From Acanthosoma haemorrhoidale (taxonomy: Eukaryota > Arthropoda > Insecta > Hemiptera > Acanthosomatidae), in the NCBI GenBank assembly GCA_930367205.1, contig OV884014.1, positions 73,697,104-73,761,103 of the forward strand: a stretch of 64,000 nt of DNA, in the 5' to 3' direction. Made by a program: the position numbers and the translations under genes. The notes beneath the pieces were generated by a model, which was not told where the DNA came from, searched no databases, and saw nothing but the letters and a program-made list of their open reading frames with translations. This document shows positions 44,385 through 56,155 of this stretch, piece after piece (the first letter of the stretch is position 1; each line of letters starts with the position of its first letter).

Positions 44385-44625
44385 ACTCCGTTCCGCCATC
44401 GATGGCTGGAATGCTTTAGTTTTAGGTTTTAGTGTTTTCCGTGGTTGCAAGCTGAAGGTGAGCCTCATCACCTAGTAAGTGTATGTTTATTGGACTTCTT
44501 AACAACAATCTGAAAGTATTATATTTTATGCAGCACGAGGAGACAGCTGTAATTCCAAATGTATTTATTTATTTTTGTCAATGTATATATATTATCAATA
44601 AAGAGGTTTTGATGGAAGAAAAATA
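44385..44625 (+). repeat. Poly(A)-ended dispersed repeat, copy 2
   Basis: Same start (CCATCGATGGCTGGAATGCT) and GGTGAGCCTCATCACC motif as the copy at 43,680. It ends AATAAAGAGG and then an A-rich stretch inside the foldback loop. Confidence 0.5.
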
Positions 44626-44948
44626 ACAAAAACTCTGCTTCAGCTAGTTCTCTTTTCTCTCAATAGATGACACTGCAATGCAAGATATTTACTGATTTTA
44701 AGAAGTTAGTTCCAAATGTGTCTAATAGATCGTGCTGCCTGTCAACCATTTACATTAAATAATCTCGACAGCGAAATTTAAAACCAGTGAAATGTGTCTA
44801 TCAGCAAATAACTTATTTATCATTTAAGTTTTGATCTTATAATTTATGAGGTTTATAAAATAGGTTTTTAATGTGTAGGATGAAGTGTAATAAATTAAAA
44901 TATCAAATTTTGTGTTGATTGATCTTGTATATGATTTACCCCATAATA

Positions 44949-45015
44949 ATATTTTGTAAACAATTACAAGTAAGATCAGCTTCCAAGATCTTACTTATAA
45001 CTGTTTACAAAATAT
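44949..45015. repeat. 29-bp hairpin in the right foldback arm
   Basis: The arm ATATTTTGTAAAC...TAAGATC (44,949-44,977) pairs with 44,987-45,015 with two mismatches around a 9-nt loop. The corresponding part of the left arm has no such hairpin. Confidence 0.85.
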
Positions 45016-45025
45016 GAATTAAATA

Positions 45026-46259
45026 ATGATTTATTAACTTACCCTTCAAATTTGAAGCGATGGATCACTTACCTGAGTTTACACCCTTACAACAGTTACT
45101 TCTTTAAATTAGAGGTGTTCCCAACTGTTTCTATTTACTTAAAAGGAGACTATACGTGTATGTGTGACACTCCAATTAATGTTTAATCGATATAACTTCT
45201 TAATGAAATTTTATAGGTATTAAATATTTTTGAAACTAGGTTACTTTCTTATTTAAGTAAGTAAACTTAGATTAGTATGCTGATGAACTATTATATTATC
45301 TATAAAAGTTTTATTCATTAGTTCCATACACAACAATAACTTACTTTTATGTAAATAAATCATTGAATAGTCCAGATTATGTTAATAAATAAAGATTGAA
45401 TCACTTATTCATTGCTTAACTTTATTTATCCAAGCAATGCACTTTGTAGTTACTATGATGCTTGTGTGTTAACTTCCATATCTCATGATCATGGTATTAA
45501 AATATGAACACATCATTATATTATGTCCATTATTTATTCTAATATATTTCTTAATTGTCTGCTGTGTTTTAAAGTTGAGAGATGGTTCGGTTCAACTTCA
45601 GTCATATTATTTTTATCTCACATTTTCATTATTAAACTGTTTCCAGTAATCAGTTAGGCAAGAGTTTATATAAAATTAATTTTCTTTGAGTCTAATAAAG
45701 TTCATTATTATATCACGTTCATGGCTTATTGTAATTGTTCAATATCCAGATAATCTGTCATTGAGTAACCAGAAATTCCTTCGTGAGAAGAAATTGAGAC
45801 ACAGTGTATATAAATGTTGGTAACTTTATATGTTAAATTGTTTTTGTTATCTAATTGAATGCCTTATGGTGAGCATGACATATAATCAAGCTCAATTTGT
45901 CTTAAATTAGCATCCCATTAGTTCTTTTGATTTATGTTATCCACTGATATCAGGATAAGATTTCTCATGAGGTCAACGTCTGTAAGACAAGTGAGCGAAC
46001 ATATACATGATCATGCACAGCAGTTTATATCAAATTGAGGAAGTTTATATCACAATCACATTATATCTCAACTTGAGGATTTTTTTTTTGAGTCAGCATA
46101 GTAGTTCCATTTGATAATGAAAATAATGATTCCATATATAAAAAGTAAAAAGTGTCATTAATCAATTAGGTAACGCGTAATGAAAAAAATATTTTTTCCC
46201 TAGTTGGGTTTGACCCATGATCTAGTATTTAAGTTTAAAATCTACAACTTTAGTGACAA
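45026..46259. other. AT-rich, no feature recognised
   Basis: No gene, RNA or repeat that I can support. Confidence 0.4.
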
Positions 46260-46899
46260 ATACAAAATATTATTAGGGATGGAAACAATGCAAGCCCTAG
46301 AAACATAAATTAAATTGGGAATGAAAAATGAAATTAAAATAAATGTAATTATTAATAATGGTCAAATAATATATAATGAATTATATTTAATAAATAATGA
46401 AAAAGAACTAGAAACTCTTGTAAGACATGAACATACAACTAAAGATAATAAAATAAAATCATTCTTCTAGAATTTGTAGGTATGTTAACAGAAGAAGACA
46501 TAGACAGATTAATAGAAGCAACGCCTAACAACTCAAAAGAATACAACCAAACTTTACAAGAACTTGACCCAGAAGCCATGGAAGATGAAATTAGTGTAGT
46601 AGCTGCACAGCTCTCCCAAGACTCTAGTAACAAACAAATATTTATAGACCCCAACGACAAAGCAATAAATGTTGAAAAAAATCAAATATTTATACGACGA
46701 GGAGAAAAGTACATGTTACCACAAAACCTTTTCAAAAAACAAGACACGTTATCCTACCCTGGACTATGGACTTGGACAAAATCATGTTAGACATTTTTAG
46801 ACCAAATACTACTTATGGAATTTATTGTGAACCAAATGTTGAAACCATCAGAAGTGAATGAACCGGTCTTTCATTAAGCGCTTCTTATCTTTAAATTTA

Positions 46900-48040
46900 A
46901 ATAAAACGAAGTGTGTGTCAGATCTCAACGAAATTATTTATTTGTTTGAAAGGCCTATCGATGCCATTATGTATGGAATATAATATCGTGCAAATGTCCG
47001 CCGCAGCGTCGCTGGGTGGCGCGCATCCGAAATGTCCAATTTGACTCTGGCCCATAAATCTGGCTGAATTTGACCGATGGCATGGGTTATGTTGGCTTTG
47101 AGGACCGCTGTGATTTGTGGCTTATTCGCATAGACCTGCGACTTAAGAAAACCCCCACAAGGAAAAGTCTAACGGGGTCAAATCGCACGATCTCGGTGGC
47201 CAGTTCACATCACCTCCACGTGAGATGACCATGCCCTCAAATCGCTCGTGCAGAATGTCTCATGTGACATGAGCTGTGTGGCACGTAGCGCCGTCCAGTT
47301 GAAACCACATGTCCTAGGTGTCCACATCATCCAATTCAGGCCAAAAGAAATTGGTAATCATCGACCTATAGCTCTCGCCGTTGACGGTGATGGCATAGCC
47401 AGCGTCGTTCTCAAAGAAATATGGACCGATGACGCCGCCAGTCCAAAATCCACACCAAACAGTGTCTTTTTCGGGATGGGTTGGACACTTTTGGATTTCA
47501 TGTGGATTGGTATCGTTCCAAATTCGACAATTTTTTTTTGTTGACGTACCCATTCATCCAGAAATGGGCCTTATCGCTGAAGATGATTTTTCAATGAAAG
47601 TTAGTGTCAGTTTCCAACTGCTCCAGGGCCCATTCAGCGAACACACTGAGGCCCATTCACGACGCAAAAAGTTGTGGTCTGCGAAAGACCGAGTTCTTGT
47701 GAGGGACACGAAATCGACTGCTCGGATTCTCCTGCACACTCTCACGGACAGCGGCGATGTTTTCGGCAGAACCGGTGTTTTGTTGGCGTATGGGTGCTAG
47801 TTGATTGTTTAGTTAACCAGTGGACTCAAATTTATCCACCACACTGCGAATAGTCCTCTTGGTAGGACGGTTATGGCGACCGCGGAACGTTGCCCAAACA
47901 GAACGGCTATATTGATAAAACAATTTTATCATTTGCACGTGTTATTGAACGCTATATCCATTCATGGTGATTTGGCAAACAGACTGATTAAATGACGAAA
48001 ATGCAGTCAACTGTCAAAGTTCGGGATTCCCTATTGGAAG
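46900..48040 (-). mobile_element. Tc1/mariner-superfamily transposon, dead
   Basis: Minus-strand transposase remains, reading down from about 47,965. A helix-turn-helix-like part (QHVQMIKLFYQYSRSVWATF, RGRHNRPTKRTIRSVVDKFE) is followed by the DDE core with FSDKAHFWMNGYVNK and TVWCGFWTGGVIGPYFFE (clear in 47,314-47,553). Multiple stops and frameshifts interrupt it. It sits within the Gypsy-class fossil. I could not find convincing terminal inverted repeats. Confidence 0.75.
47314..47553 (-). pseudogene. Mariner-type transposase core fragment
   Basis: A 79-codon frame containing KKNCRIWNDTNPHEIQKCPT, TVWCGFWTGGVIGPYFFEND, AITVNGESYRSMITNFFWPE and LDDVD. This is the second-Asp region of Tc1/mariner transposases. 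The last catalytic motif lies in a different frame downstream. Confidence 0.85.
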
Positions 48041-49274
48041 AGGCTATAGAACAGTGAAATATGAACGCAAACTTATCAAAACAAAATACCAAGTAACCCC
48101 AAAGACTGACAAACCATTCGAAGAACTAATGGTGGGCACCCTTAGGTATGAAGGAAATCAAATTTTCACAATAGTAGACCTTTTCAAAAAGAATGCTTGC
48201 CAGGACTGGAAAAGCCTGTAACGCTAACAATATATTTGAAGTTTTGACAGAGTACTTGGCTCATTTTCCAGCCCTATTCGTATAAATATGGACAACGGAA
48301 CAACGGACGAGAATACAATAAACTTATAAAGAACTTACAAACATCCCTACGGATCGAACCATACTGCATAACACCCAATCACCCCAATTCACTAGGACTA
48401 CTTAATAAAGCCCAATCCACTTTGATAGAAATTTTACGAACCATTAAGGAAGAAAATAAAGACAAATCTCTAGAAACACATTTAAAACTATCACTAATCA
48501 CATTCAATAATTCTTTAAATCAAATTTAAAAATGTCTCCCAATGAGATTACTTTTGGTATAATATAAGATCCTAGTCAAGAAGAACCATTAATAACAGAA
48601 CAACTTGTTAGCAATTATCACGAAAAGCCCAAAATAACACTAGGAAAAGCATTACTAACGAAAAAGAGCAATGAACCGACAAACTGAATAAAAATCAAGA
48701 AGACCCCGAAATAGAAAAAGACAAACCCTACGTTAAACGAATAACAAGAACAAAAGACGAATACAGATACAAACCTGTTATACCTTTTATTGACAAACGA
48801 AACAAAATAATAAAAGTACACACAGATAATGTAGTTAGAAAAAGAAAAGCAAAAAGAGACGTTTTATACCACAATAACAAAATGTTTCAGATGGACATTG
48901 ATACTGACAGTGACACTCACAATAGCTGCTAATAATAATAATATAATGGAAGTAATAAACGGTATAGATAGGACCCAATATACTATCCACCTAACCGAAC
49001 TGTGCGAAATATTAAATTACTTAACTGTAAAAATACTAAACATAGAACAGTCTTTGGAAACATGTAGAATGGGAATCCTTCATGCTAACGTGATAAAACA
49101 TACTGACTTAATTGATGACCAACTTATATCACAAGACTTGGAAATTATTTGGTTAACAAGTAAAATTTCATGTGCTATACCTCATGGACTCCATTACCAT
49201 AGAAAGAACCAAAACTAAGTTCAATATATCTTTAACCTGGGCCTATACGAAATGACAATAATGTAATAACCACT

Positions 49275-49635
49275 GTAGTGGCCACCTCTTGATTATAAAT
49301 AATTATAAGTCACCCTCTTCTCGATCAAATCATATCTATCACTGTTTTCATATGTTTAATGAAGGTTATGACGTCAGTGAGAGTGAGGGTGGAAGTAGTG
49401 GGGGAGACAGCCGTAGGTGGGGACTTACCCCCTCCCTACTGGCTGGCCTCCTATATAAGCTTGGGGCTCCCAGAAAATTAGCATAACGAACATTTATGCA
49501 CTCCGCCAAATGCATGTAAATGCAGAAAGAGGAGAAATACTTAATCCAATTATTTTATTATTTTTTGTACATTGTATTATTTTGTTTGAGGTTTTGAAAT
49601 AAAAAAAAAGCATAACGAATCAGACAGTCACTTGG
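49275..49635 (+). repeat. Possible LTR with TATA box and polyadenylation signal
   Basis: Contains TATATAAG at 49,452-49,459 in a GC-richer context and AATAAA at 49,598. It follows the Gypsy-class remnant and directly precedes the GC-rich repeat. Exact ends are not clear. Confidence 0.35.
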
Positions 49636-49639
49636 AACA

Positions 49640-50290
49640 CTACTCTCTCCTCTCTCTCTCTCTCTGCGGCTCTACTCAAAACCATGGACTTCTCATTCAA
49701 CTACCTCTTCATCTCTCTTTCCTAACCTCGCTATGTTTTAGTCCAGCATTGTCAAACCCCACACCTTCCTTGTGGGACTCTCTGTCTATGTCTCGCTAAA
49801 ACTAGCACCTCCTTGGAAGACACCTCTCCCTCGCGGACGACGGTTGCCGTGGCCCAGCAAATTTTACCAGCAGTGTCTCCCACGACAATCCAGTCTGGCT
49901 CTCTCCGGTTCATACTCGCCTTTGGGATCCGGACGGTTTTCGCCTACCCTTAGATACCGAGTGTGAATTCGTGGTCATTCCAAGACCACATAAACTACCT
50001 ATAAACCTACCATCTACCTCTTATCCTGAACACAGTGCACTGTTGGGGCACACACACCTTCTAGAAGATCTTATGGAGTCAGATCAAAGTGAATTAAAGC
50101 TGCCCGCCAACTAGGTCGGCAGCCAGGGTGGGTGAAAGACCATAGGTCCATCCGCTCCATCTCTTTCTGGGCGCTTGCTGGACAACGGCTAAGAGGTTGT
50201 AGTGATCCTAGCCCGCGGTGGGCGTCTCCTCGCCACTTTGGGGATACTCAGGTATAAACTGAGCCCCCTAGTGATGACCCGACAACCACA
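49640..50290 (+). repeat. GC-rich dispersed repeat, inverted third copy
   Basis: The reverse-complement relative of 9,480-10,215. It starts CACTTGGAACACTAC and a CT microsatellite, and includes AACCCCACACCTTCCTTGTG, CCAAGACCACATAAACTACC and CTGCCCGCCAACTAGGTCGG. It is more diverged than the A/A' pair and ends at unit B'. Confidence 0.6.
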
Positions 50291-50301
50291 CAAGCAGTCA
50301 C

Positions 50302-53300
50302 CAAACAATTTAATTCTGTACAATATACAAGAAACCTTTGTTGTAACATGTAACTATATAAAATCCAACTCATTTCGTATTAACATTAAGAATATTAGCA
50401 ATGATTGCATATCTAATGCATTGCATAAAAACTTAGATAAATGTATCACCACAATTATCGTAACTCCTACTCCTTTCATTCAGTATTACGATTTTATAGA
50501 TGTATATTTAACTTTTAATTTATCATATGTATTCATTGTAAGCAATAGTACCTTACCTATACACTTACCCTTCTCCTCTATTATTAAGTTAGATACTAAG
50601 GAAATTATTTATGACCACATTGAGAAACTAATGTATTGTCTATAAAACATGTTATTTCTTAATATGACCAACCTGCCCAGGAGTTCAGGAATTAAAAACG
50701 GGAGAACTTTTATAATGCTAAGAACAAGTTGCTTCATGACTTCATGGAAGTTACTGATGGTTCCTGTTATTTTTAAGTAAGCAACCGCATCCCTCCAAGT
50801 CCTCCCTACTTCCCAGAATCTTAGCCTTTTCTTATGCATATATGTCTCAGCTTTAAAAAAAAAATTTATTAAAAAGATTTACTCACTCATTACCATGAGA
50901 TGATGAAGAAATACATAATATATTGAAACGTAGTCCATGAATGAACTTGGTAAAAACACAATAACTCTCTTGTATCAAATGGTTTGGTTTTCCAGGAAAC
51001 CCTCACCCCACCCCAAAGAGGCAGCTTCACATATCAGTTGCATATGGTCTGCTTCTGTGGTCGCGTCTCAGTGGTAAGTGTTAACTTTTAACATATTTTT
51101 GATGAAAACTTTACAACTCTTTTGTATCTACCCAGGCTGATTTCCCAATAACATACTTTCAACTCATGGTTAGTTGTTAAGTTAAAAACATTTGTTTTTT
51201 ATTGTTGGAGTTGGGATTTTTCATTAACTTTTTCCTTCAGTAATAGCCCTATGTAAAGAAATTTATTCACAAACTGTACTCTTAATAATAACAATATTGT
51301 TACTTGCACTTGACAACTCTTTGTTTTACAGATAGGGTTGAGGTACTATTACCACATTAGCGAAAAAAAAAAGATTTAAGTTAACATGATATTTTATAAA
51401 TAAGTCTAATTATTTAAAAATCAGTTAAGTAAAATTAATCAGTTATAGGTTCTTGTGAACAGTTTTTTTATAGCTTAATTGTTTGTCTTTCTTTATTAAA
51501 GTCCAGTTATTTACTCTTCCCCCTTCCATTAGACGCGCTATTTTCTTAAATGTGTTAAACTAAAGATTATTTAGTTATTTACAATCACAAACAAATGAGT
51601 ACTTGCATATAGGGCTCACTAATGAAAGAGTGTTTTTGGTCTTTTTACGGGTGTGTTTTACTGTGCTTGAAATGTTTTCAAATAAATAACAATGTGGAGT
51701 TAATACTCAACATCAAATATCATTTTAAAGAACGTTCTAAAATAATTTATTACTTATTATTGTACACGATGTTTTTACGAACCTTTTTAGATTATACGTT
51801 ATTAGGTCCATGTGTCTGTTACAGTTTTATTATTGATCAAAAATAATCCTTAGTAAGTTTGTGTCCCAGTCCGTTCGAGTTGGATGGTATTGCTAATTGT
51901 AATAGAGCTCGTTTTCGTTAAAATAAAATAAATTTGGCGAAGTCTGTATTAAATTCTAATTTATTATAGTTTGTCCTGTTATGTGGTTTACTGTCAAATA
52001 TTGCCATTCTATAGTGTAGTAGGAGTTTGAACTCTGTGTTGGTCGAACAGATATATGCTTTATCCAACTATTATACATTTGCCACTAGTATAATTACAGA
52101 ATTATCAGTTGGTTACAGAAATGATTACAGAATCATTTGCTCATAACCCTTTGTCTGTCATTTTTACTAAAAGTTCCGACAAAGGGTTTCACATTATACC
52201 CACGCCGCGTAGTGGTTGACATTCGAATTATTCCGGGAAAGAGCCAGTCAAGAATCCGATCTGTGGACCACAGAGAAATAGTTTTAATGCTGTCTTAATC
52301 ACAACGAAATTTTCATCAAGATGGATACTTTGTTAAGTGTTTAACTTAGATCTAGGCGGCGGAATTGTGAGATGTCTATTCCGGTAAAAAACTTTTTGAT
52401 ATATTTCCTTGTTACAAAATTATTACAGAATTTAGTATAAATTCTACAAATGAATCTATTTACAATAGGTCATTATATTTCCTGTAGCTTGGCTACAATT
52501 TCTGATTATCCTACATTGCGATTTGTGCATGTACAAAAGTATAATGATGCACATTATACACATTAATTTATTGGACATATTTAAAAGTAATGGGGCTCAC
52601 CTTATTTATCATAGAAAAAATAAAATTGTTTCTCACTATTACAAAGTAAATAAATTTCTGGTTTTTAACCCAAATTAACAAAACCAGTTTGTTCTTAAAC
52701 TAATAATTTCTAATGATTAATTTAAAATATAGTAGGATATACTAGTTTATATATTATTTAATAATATACTTCAAACCATATAACAATGTTTTTCATTTGC
52801 TGATATAACAGGTTTTTGCTATGTATTTATAATTAACTCAAAGCTTATCAACATGAGGAACGTGACAAGAAGCATGTGTATCAACACGTCCTCGCGTGTC
52901 CTTGTTCTTCGGTCCATTATCCATAGATAAATAATCTTTGTAGAGGAGAATGTTTTAAAAGAAATAAAAGAAAAGCTTTTTTTGAAGTACAAGCTAAAAT
53001 CTTATCTTATCTTCAAATGATTTTTGAGAACTGATATGCAAGGCAAAATGTTATTGATGTTTATCTAATGACTACTAATCCTTTCATTTTAAATGAACGC
53101 TCCTTCAAAAATATTTATTTTAACTTTTATTAGGAGTCTTGTCTTTGGGGGGAAAACAATATGTCAGCTGCGTTCGGAAGATATCCTCAAATAAAATATT
53201 TTTTTAGCTTTTTTTGATTACAAAGGGAAATCGGATCGAAAAAAAAAATGTGAGTGGCAATAATAATAATGATGTCGACAATTTTTTCCGTAAAAAACTA

Positions 53301-53545
53301 GCATTACTGAAATTGAACGGGGGTACAACGGGATCATAATATTGAAGAAGAAAAACTCGATACAATTGCTAACAGTTGTAACTAAGATCGTAAGGCAACG
53401 TTTAGTAATTATTACACAATGAAAGTGAGAGGGGACAGTTACTAGGATAAATTAAATGAAGAAAAGATATTAATAAAGGTAAAATTTAGATTTAAAGGCT
53501 AAGAGATGTTTGAGAATACTGATATGAATACAGTTATAAATGTTT
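50302..53545. repeat. Segmental duplication unit B', copy 2
   Basis: Collinear with 22,170-26,645, starting at AAACAATTTAATTCTGTACA. Non-coding. It carries a private insertion of Gypsy LTR tail sequence at 52,925-52,992. It lacks about 850 bp present at 25,575-26,425. Confidence 0.75.
52925..52992 (-). repeat. Gypsy LTR 3'-end fragment in unit B'
   Basis: The reverse complement reads CTTGTACTTC..AAAGCTTTTCTTTT and CTCCTCTACAAAGATTA. This matches the end of the LTR at 55,268-55,327, in inverted orientation. It is absent from unit B at 25,205, so it arrived after, or was lost from, one copy. Confidence 0.7.
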
Positions 53546-53941
53546 GCGGCAAGGTTAAGAAATGAACTACCAACGAAGGGAAATATGCAGGTCCGATGGT
53601 CGGGATCTAGGTATCTTAGTAAGAAATATTTTCAATAAAAATACTTAAGGATTGTGTTTTAAGAAAATGTTAACTGTATTAAAATCGGCCCTTAACTTAT
53701 TACTAAATCTTCAATGTTTAGCCTATGGGTGGTGTTTTCCGATTTGAAAATCCTAAAATCTAGGTAGTTGGGATAATCAGATCTCAAAGAAAAATTAATA
53801 CAATGCTGTATTGTTTCCTAGAATACTCACATATGTGCAGTTTTTAGTCAAATCTATATATATGTTATAAGTGTGCTTAATGTTATTAAGTGTTACGTTG
53901 GCTGTGTGCTTAAGGCTGCAGTTTTATTGAATTATCCAGGG
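53546..53941. other. AT-rich, no feature recognised
   Basis: Between unit B' and the MITE. No gene found. Confidence 0.4.
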
Positions 53942-53949
53942 CTCAAAAG

Positions 53950-54208
53950 CAGTGGCGTAACTATATCATCTGGGGCCCGTGGCAAATTCCTTTAATGGGG
54001 GACCTATCATTAAGCTTTACTATACTTAATCACAAATCATTAATGATTAACTTGAATTTGTATTATGGTATATATATTTTAATATTTTTATAAATAGGTA
54101 CAATATTAAAACAATATTTTTGAGCTCACGGCCACTTGGGCCGGGGCCCTCTTGGGTCGGGGGCCCGTGGCATTTTGCCAGCCCTGCCACCCTGTAGTTA
54201 CGCCACTG
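53950..54208. mobile_element. hAT-type MITE (259 bp) with 8-bp target duplication
   Basis: Terminal inverted repeats CAGTGGCGTAACTA (left) and TAGTTACGCCACTG (right). It is flanked by a perfect 8-bp duplication CTCAAAAG (53,942-53,949 and 54,209-54,216). The 8-bp duplication and CAG-type ends are the hAT hallmark. The interior has GGGGCCCGTGGCA near both ends and no coding capacity. Confidence 0.9.
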
Positions 54209-54479
54209 CTCAAAAGGGTTTTAGACATGGTAAAGGAAGACGTTGCCAAGATAGACATGAACAAGCGAATAAAGGGGCTGGGACCAATCTATCGTGTAGT
54301 TGTCAGTTATATAATGCTAAGAATATTGTAATGCTAATAGTAGAAGCTAGTGTATGCCTGCCTCGTGACATCATGGAAGTCACTGATATTTTTAAGTAAA
54401 CAATCGCATTCCTTCCAGGAACTCTGTTGTGTCTATCGAACTATCGTACTTCAACATCGAACTCTTCAAGAAGCGATTA

Positions 54480-54953
54480 ACAATTCTGATTTATCTCCAG
54501 ATAAGTATAAGTAAGTTCGCCAACTCCAGATAGGAGACACGAGTACAAGCTAGGTGGTATGCAAATGACAAATCTTCATGGAGATTTGGCTCTGTAATCA
54601 GAAAATTCGGCAAGTTGCACTACTTAATCACCTTAGATGGGGATGGCTACACCTTGAAGCGCCACATCGACCAACTGCGTCTCGTGTACGTTCCAGAGCA
54701 GATAAATAATGACATTACTCGTAGTCAAGCTTCGCATGCTAAGAAGAAATTTACCTTCTCTGGCAACGAAATTAGGCAGCCGAGGAATTCTGTGACTCCC
54801 ACATCACCAGTTGAGCCTTCAACCATCACTGCTCCTGATCCAGTAACCACAGAGACTACACATCCGGCAGCACAACCTGAATTCCAGCCTCTACGTAGAC
54901 CCCAGAGACAACGTCGCGTTCCGGCTCACTTTTCTGATTATGTGTTTAACTAA
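54480..54953 (+). pseudogene. Ty3/Gypsy pol C-terminal fragment
   Basis: In one frame from about 54,578: SWRFGSVIRKFGKLHYLITL, DGDGYTLKRHIDQLRLVYV, then a Ser/Thr/Pro-rich linker and RPQRQRRVPAHFSDYV, ending TAA at 54,953. This is the usual C-terminus of Gypsy integrases, just before the 3' LTR. The upstream pol is missing. Confidence 0.8.
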
Positions 54954-54965
54954 GTCGCGGAGAAT

Positions 54966-55335
54966 TGTTGTGTCTATCGAACTATCGTACTTATCGATTC
55001 ATCGATTAGGTGAAGTTGTTATCTAAGGATAACCTTTGTCATGTTCATGTTCAGCTTTGTTTCAATCACGTAATAAAACAGTGTGCTCAATATGTGTTTT
55101 TCTATTTAAAATTCAACCAGTACATAAAAACTCCATCCCAATTCCCGCAACTACCATTTTCTTATACATATATGTCTCAGCTTTAGCCCCAGTCCCAACT
55201 TGTTCCCAAACACCCGACCCAGTATGTAGTAAGATAACTCTTAATATTTGTATATACCAGTGTTTTGCTTGTACTTCATAATAAAGCTTTTCTTTTAAAA
55301 TACTCTCCTCTGCAAAGATTATTTAACTGTACTTG
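54966..55335 (+). repeat. 3' LTR of the Gypsy element, joined to ANK pseudogene
   Basis: Begins TGTTGTGTCTATCGAACTAT shortly after the pol stop. It contains CATAATAAAGC (polyadenylation signal near 55,279) and ends near CTCTGCAAAGATTA. The same start occurs at 54,425-54,455, a scrap of a second LTR. ANK coding sequence starts immediately beyond the end. Confidence 0.6.
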
Positions 55336-56155
55336 AAGAACTGTTGCGGCGTGGAGGTGATCCAGAGGAAGAGGATAACACTCCTTATGGTTTTACTGCT
55401 GCGCACTGGGCGGCAATGGTCAGCAACGATGACATGTTGGAATTTGAAACAAATATGTCAGCAGTTGAGGAAACAGACATGACACCACTTCATGTGGCAG
55501 CCTTAGCTGGGAATTGTGATACCATAACGTGGCTGGTAGAAAACACTTATGATATAGAATCTAAAGAAGAACATGAACAAACTGCGTTGCACCAAGCAGC
55601 ATTAAATGGGCATCTTGAAGCAGCGAGAATCTTGTTGAATCATGGAGCTTCAATAGACCCAGTCGACATGTTCGGAATGACACTCATATGTTTGGCATTA
55701 GTCCGTGGATTTACTGATGTAAATTTCTTGCTAGAACACAAAGCGAATCCAGGTGTGCGAGATGCTAACAACAAAACCCTTCTACATGCTGCAGCAGCCA
55801 ATGATGATACCTTCACAATTAGTTTGATTTTGGAAAAGGGAATAAATGTCAATGCTATTGACGATTCAAATTGTACTCCATTATATCATGCAGCTAAGAA
55901 TGGCAGTAGTCGGTCTGTCACCTTCTTTTGGGTAATGGTGCCTACATGGACGCAAAAGACTGCCAGGGACGCACTCCCTTATTCATGCCAACAGGAGCAG
56001 GTCATATGGATTGTGTTAGGTTGCTGTTACAGTGCAGATATTTTCAAGCTCCTGTAAAAGATGTTAATTGCTTCAAGATGGAAGGAGATTGTGCTATCTT
56101 GGAATGTTTCAAATCAAAGCAAAATTCCCTCCTCACTCATGCCAGAAGGATTTAA
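55318..56155 (+). pseudogene. Diverged ankyrin-repeat gene, 5'-truncated and frameshifted
   Basis: An ankyrin-repeat frame with no ATG: it is already open at the LTR boundary (KDYLTVLEELLRRGGDPEEE) and continues TAAHWAAMVS, TPLHVAALAGNCDTITWLVE, TALHQAALNGHLEAARILLN and LLHAAAANDD. A frameshift near 55,920 moves the repeats to another frame (LGNGAYMDAKDCQGRTPLF), which ends KSKQNSLLTHARRI at 56,155. The protein is only distantly like the three intact genes, but its 3' flank is the same (56,110 onward). I infer an older paralogue whose 5' end was replaced by the Gypsy LTR. Confidence 0.75.

Larger units (their letters stand above)
42465..45025. mobile_element. Large foldback element with long inverted arms
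   Basis: The left arm (42,465-42,758, continuing at 43,956-44,045) is the inverted counterpart of the right arm (44,628-45,025). Shared landmarks include TTATTTAATTCATATTTTG, CTTCATCCTACACA, ATTTTATAAACCTCATAAAT, AATGTAAATGGTTGACAGGC and TTGAGAGAAAAGAGAACTAG. The arms are about 300-400 bp with indels. The left arm is split by a 1.2-kb insertion. The loop (44,046-44,627) contains repeated motifs such as GCACCATCTGTTGG and CACCGTGGTGCTAT. No transposase is present, so it would be a non-autonomous foldback or MITE-like DNA element. Confidence 0.65.
46260..49220 (+). mobile_element. Gypsy-class (errantivirus-like) provirus remnant, interrupted by mariner
   Basis: Fragments of a plus-strand LTR-retroelement pol. 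A protease-like LLGMETMQALET stretch lies near 46,275. A degraded acidic region with an open 102-codon frame at 46,482-46,790 has no certain assignment. After the mariner insertion, an integrase region follows (DNGT near 48,290; a block ending KMSPNEITFG near 48,550). Beyond it a frame at 48,898-49,218 lies where an envelope gene would be, with no convincing signature. Stops and frameshifts are throughout, so it is a dead fossil. Confidence 0.5.

Noticed and set aside
46482..46790. Acidic 102-codon frame as an independent host gene
   Set aside because: It is embedded between pol fragments of the Gypsy-class fossil and truncated by the mariner region; more likely a piece of that element.
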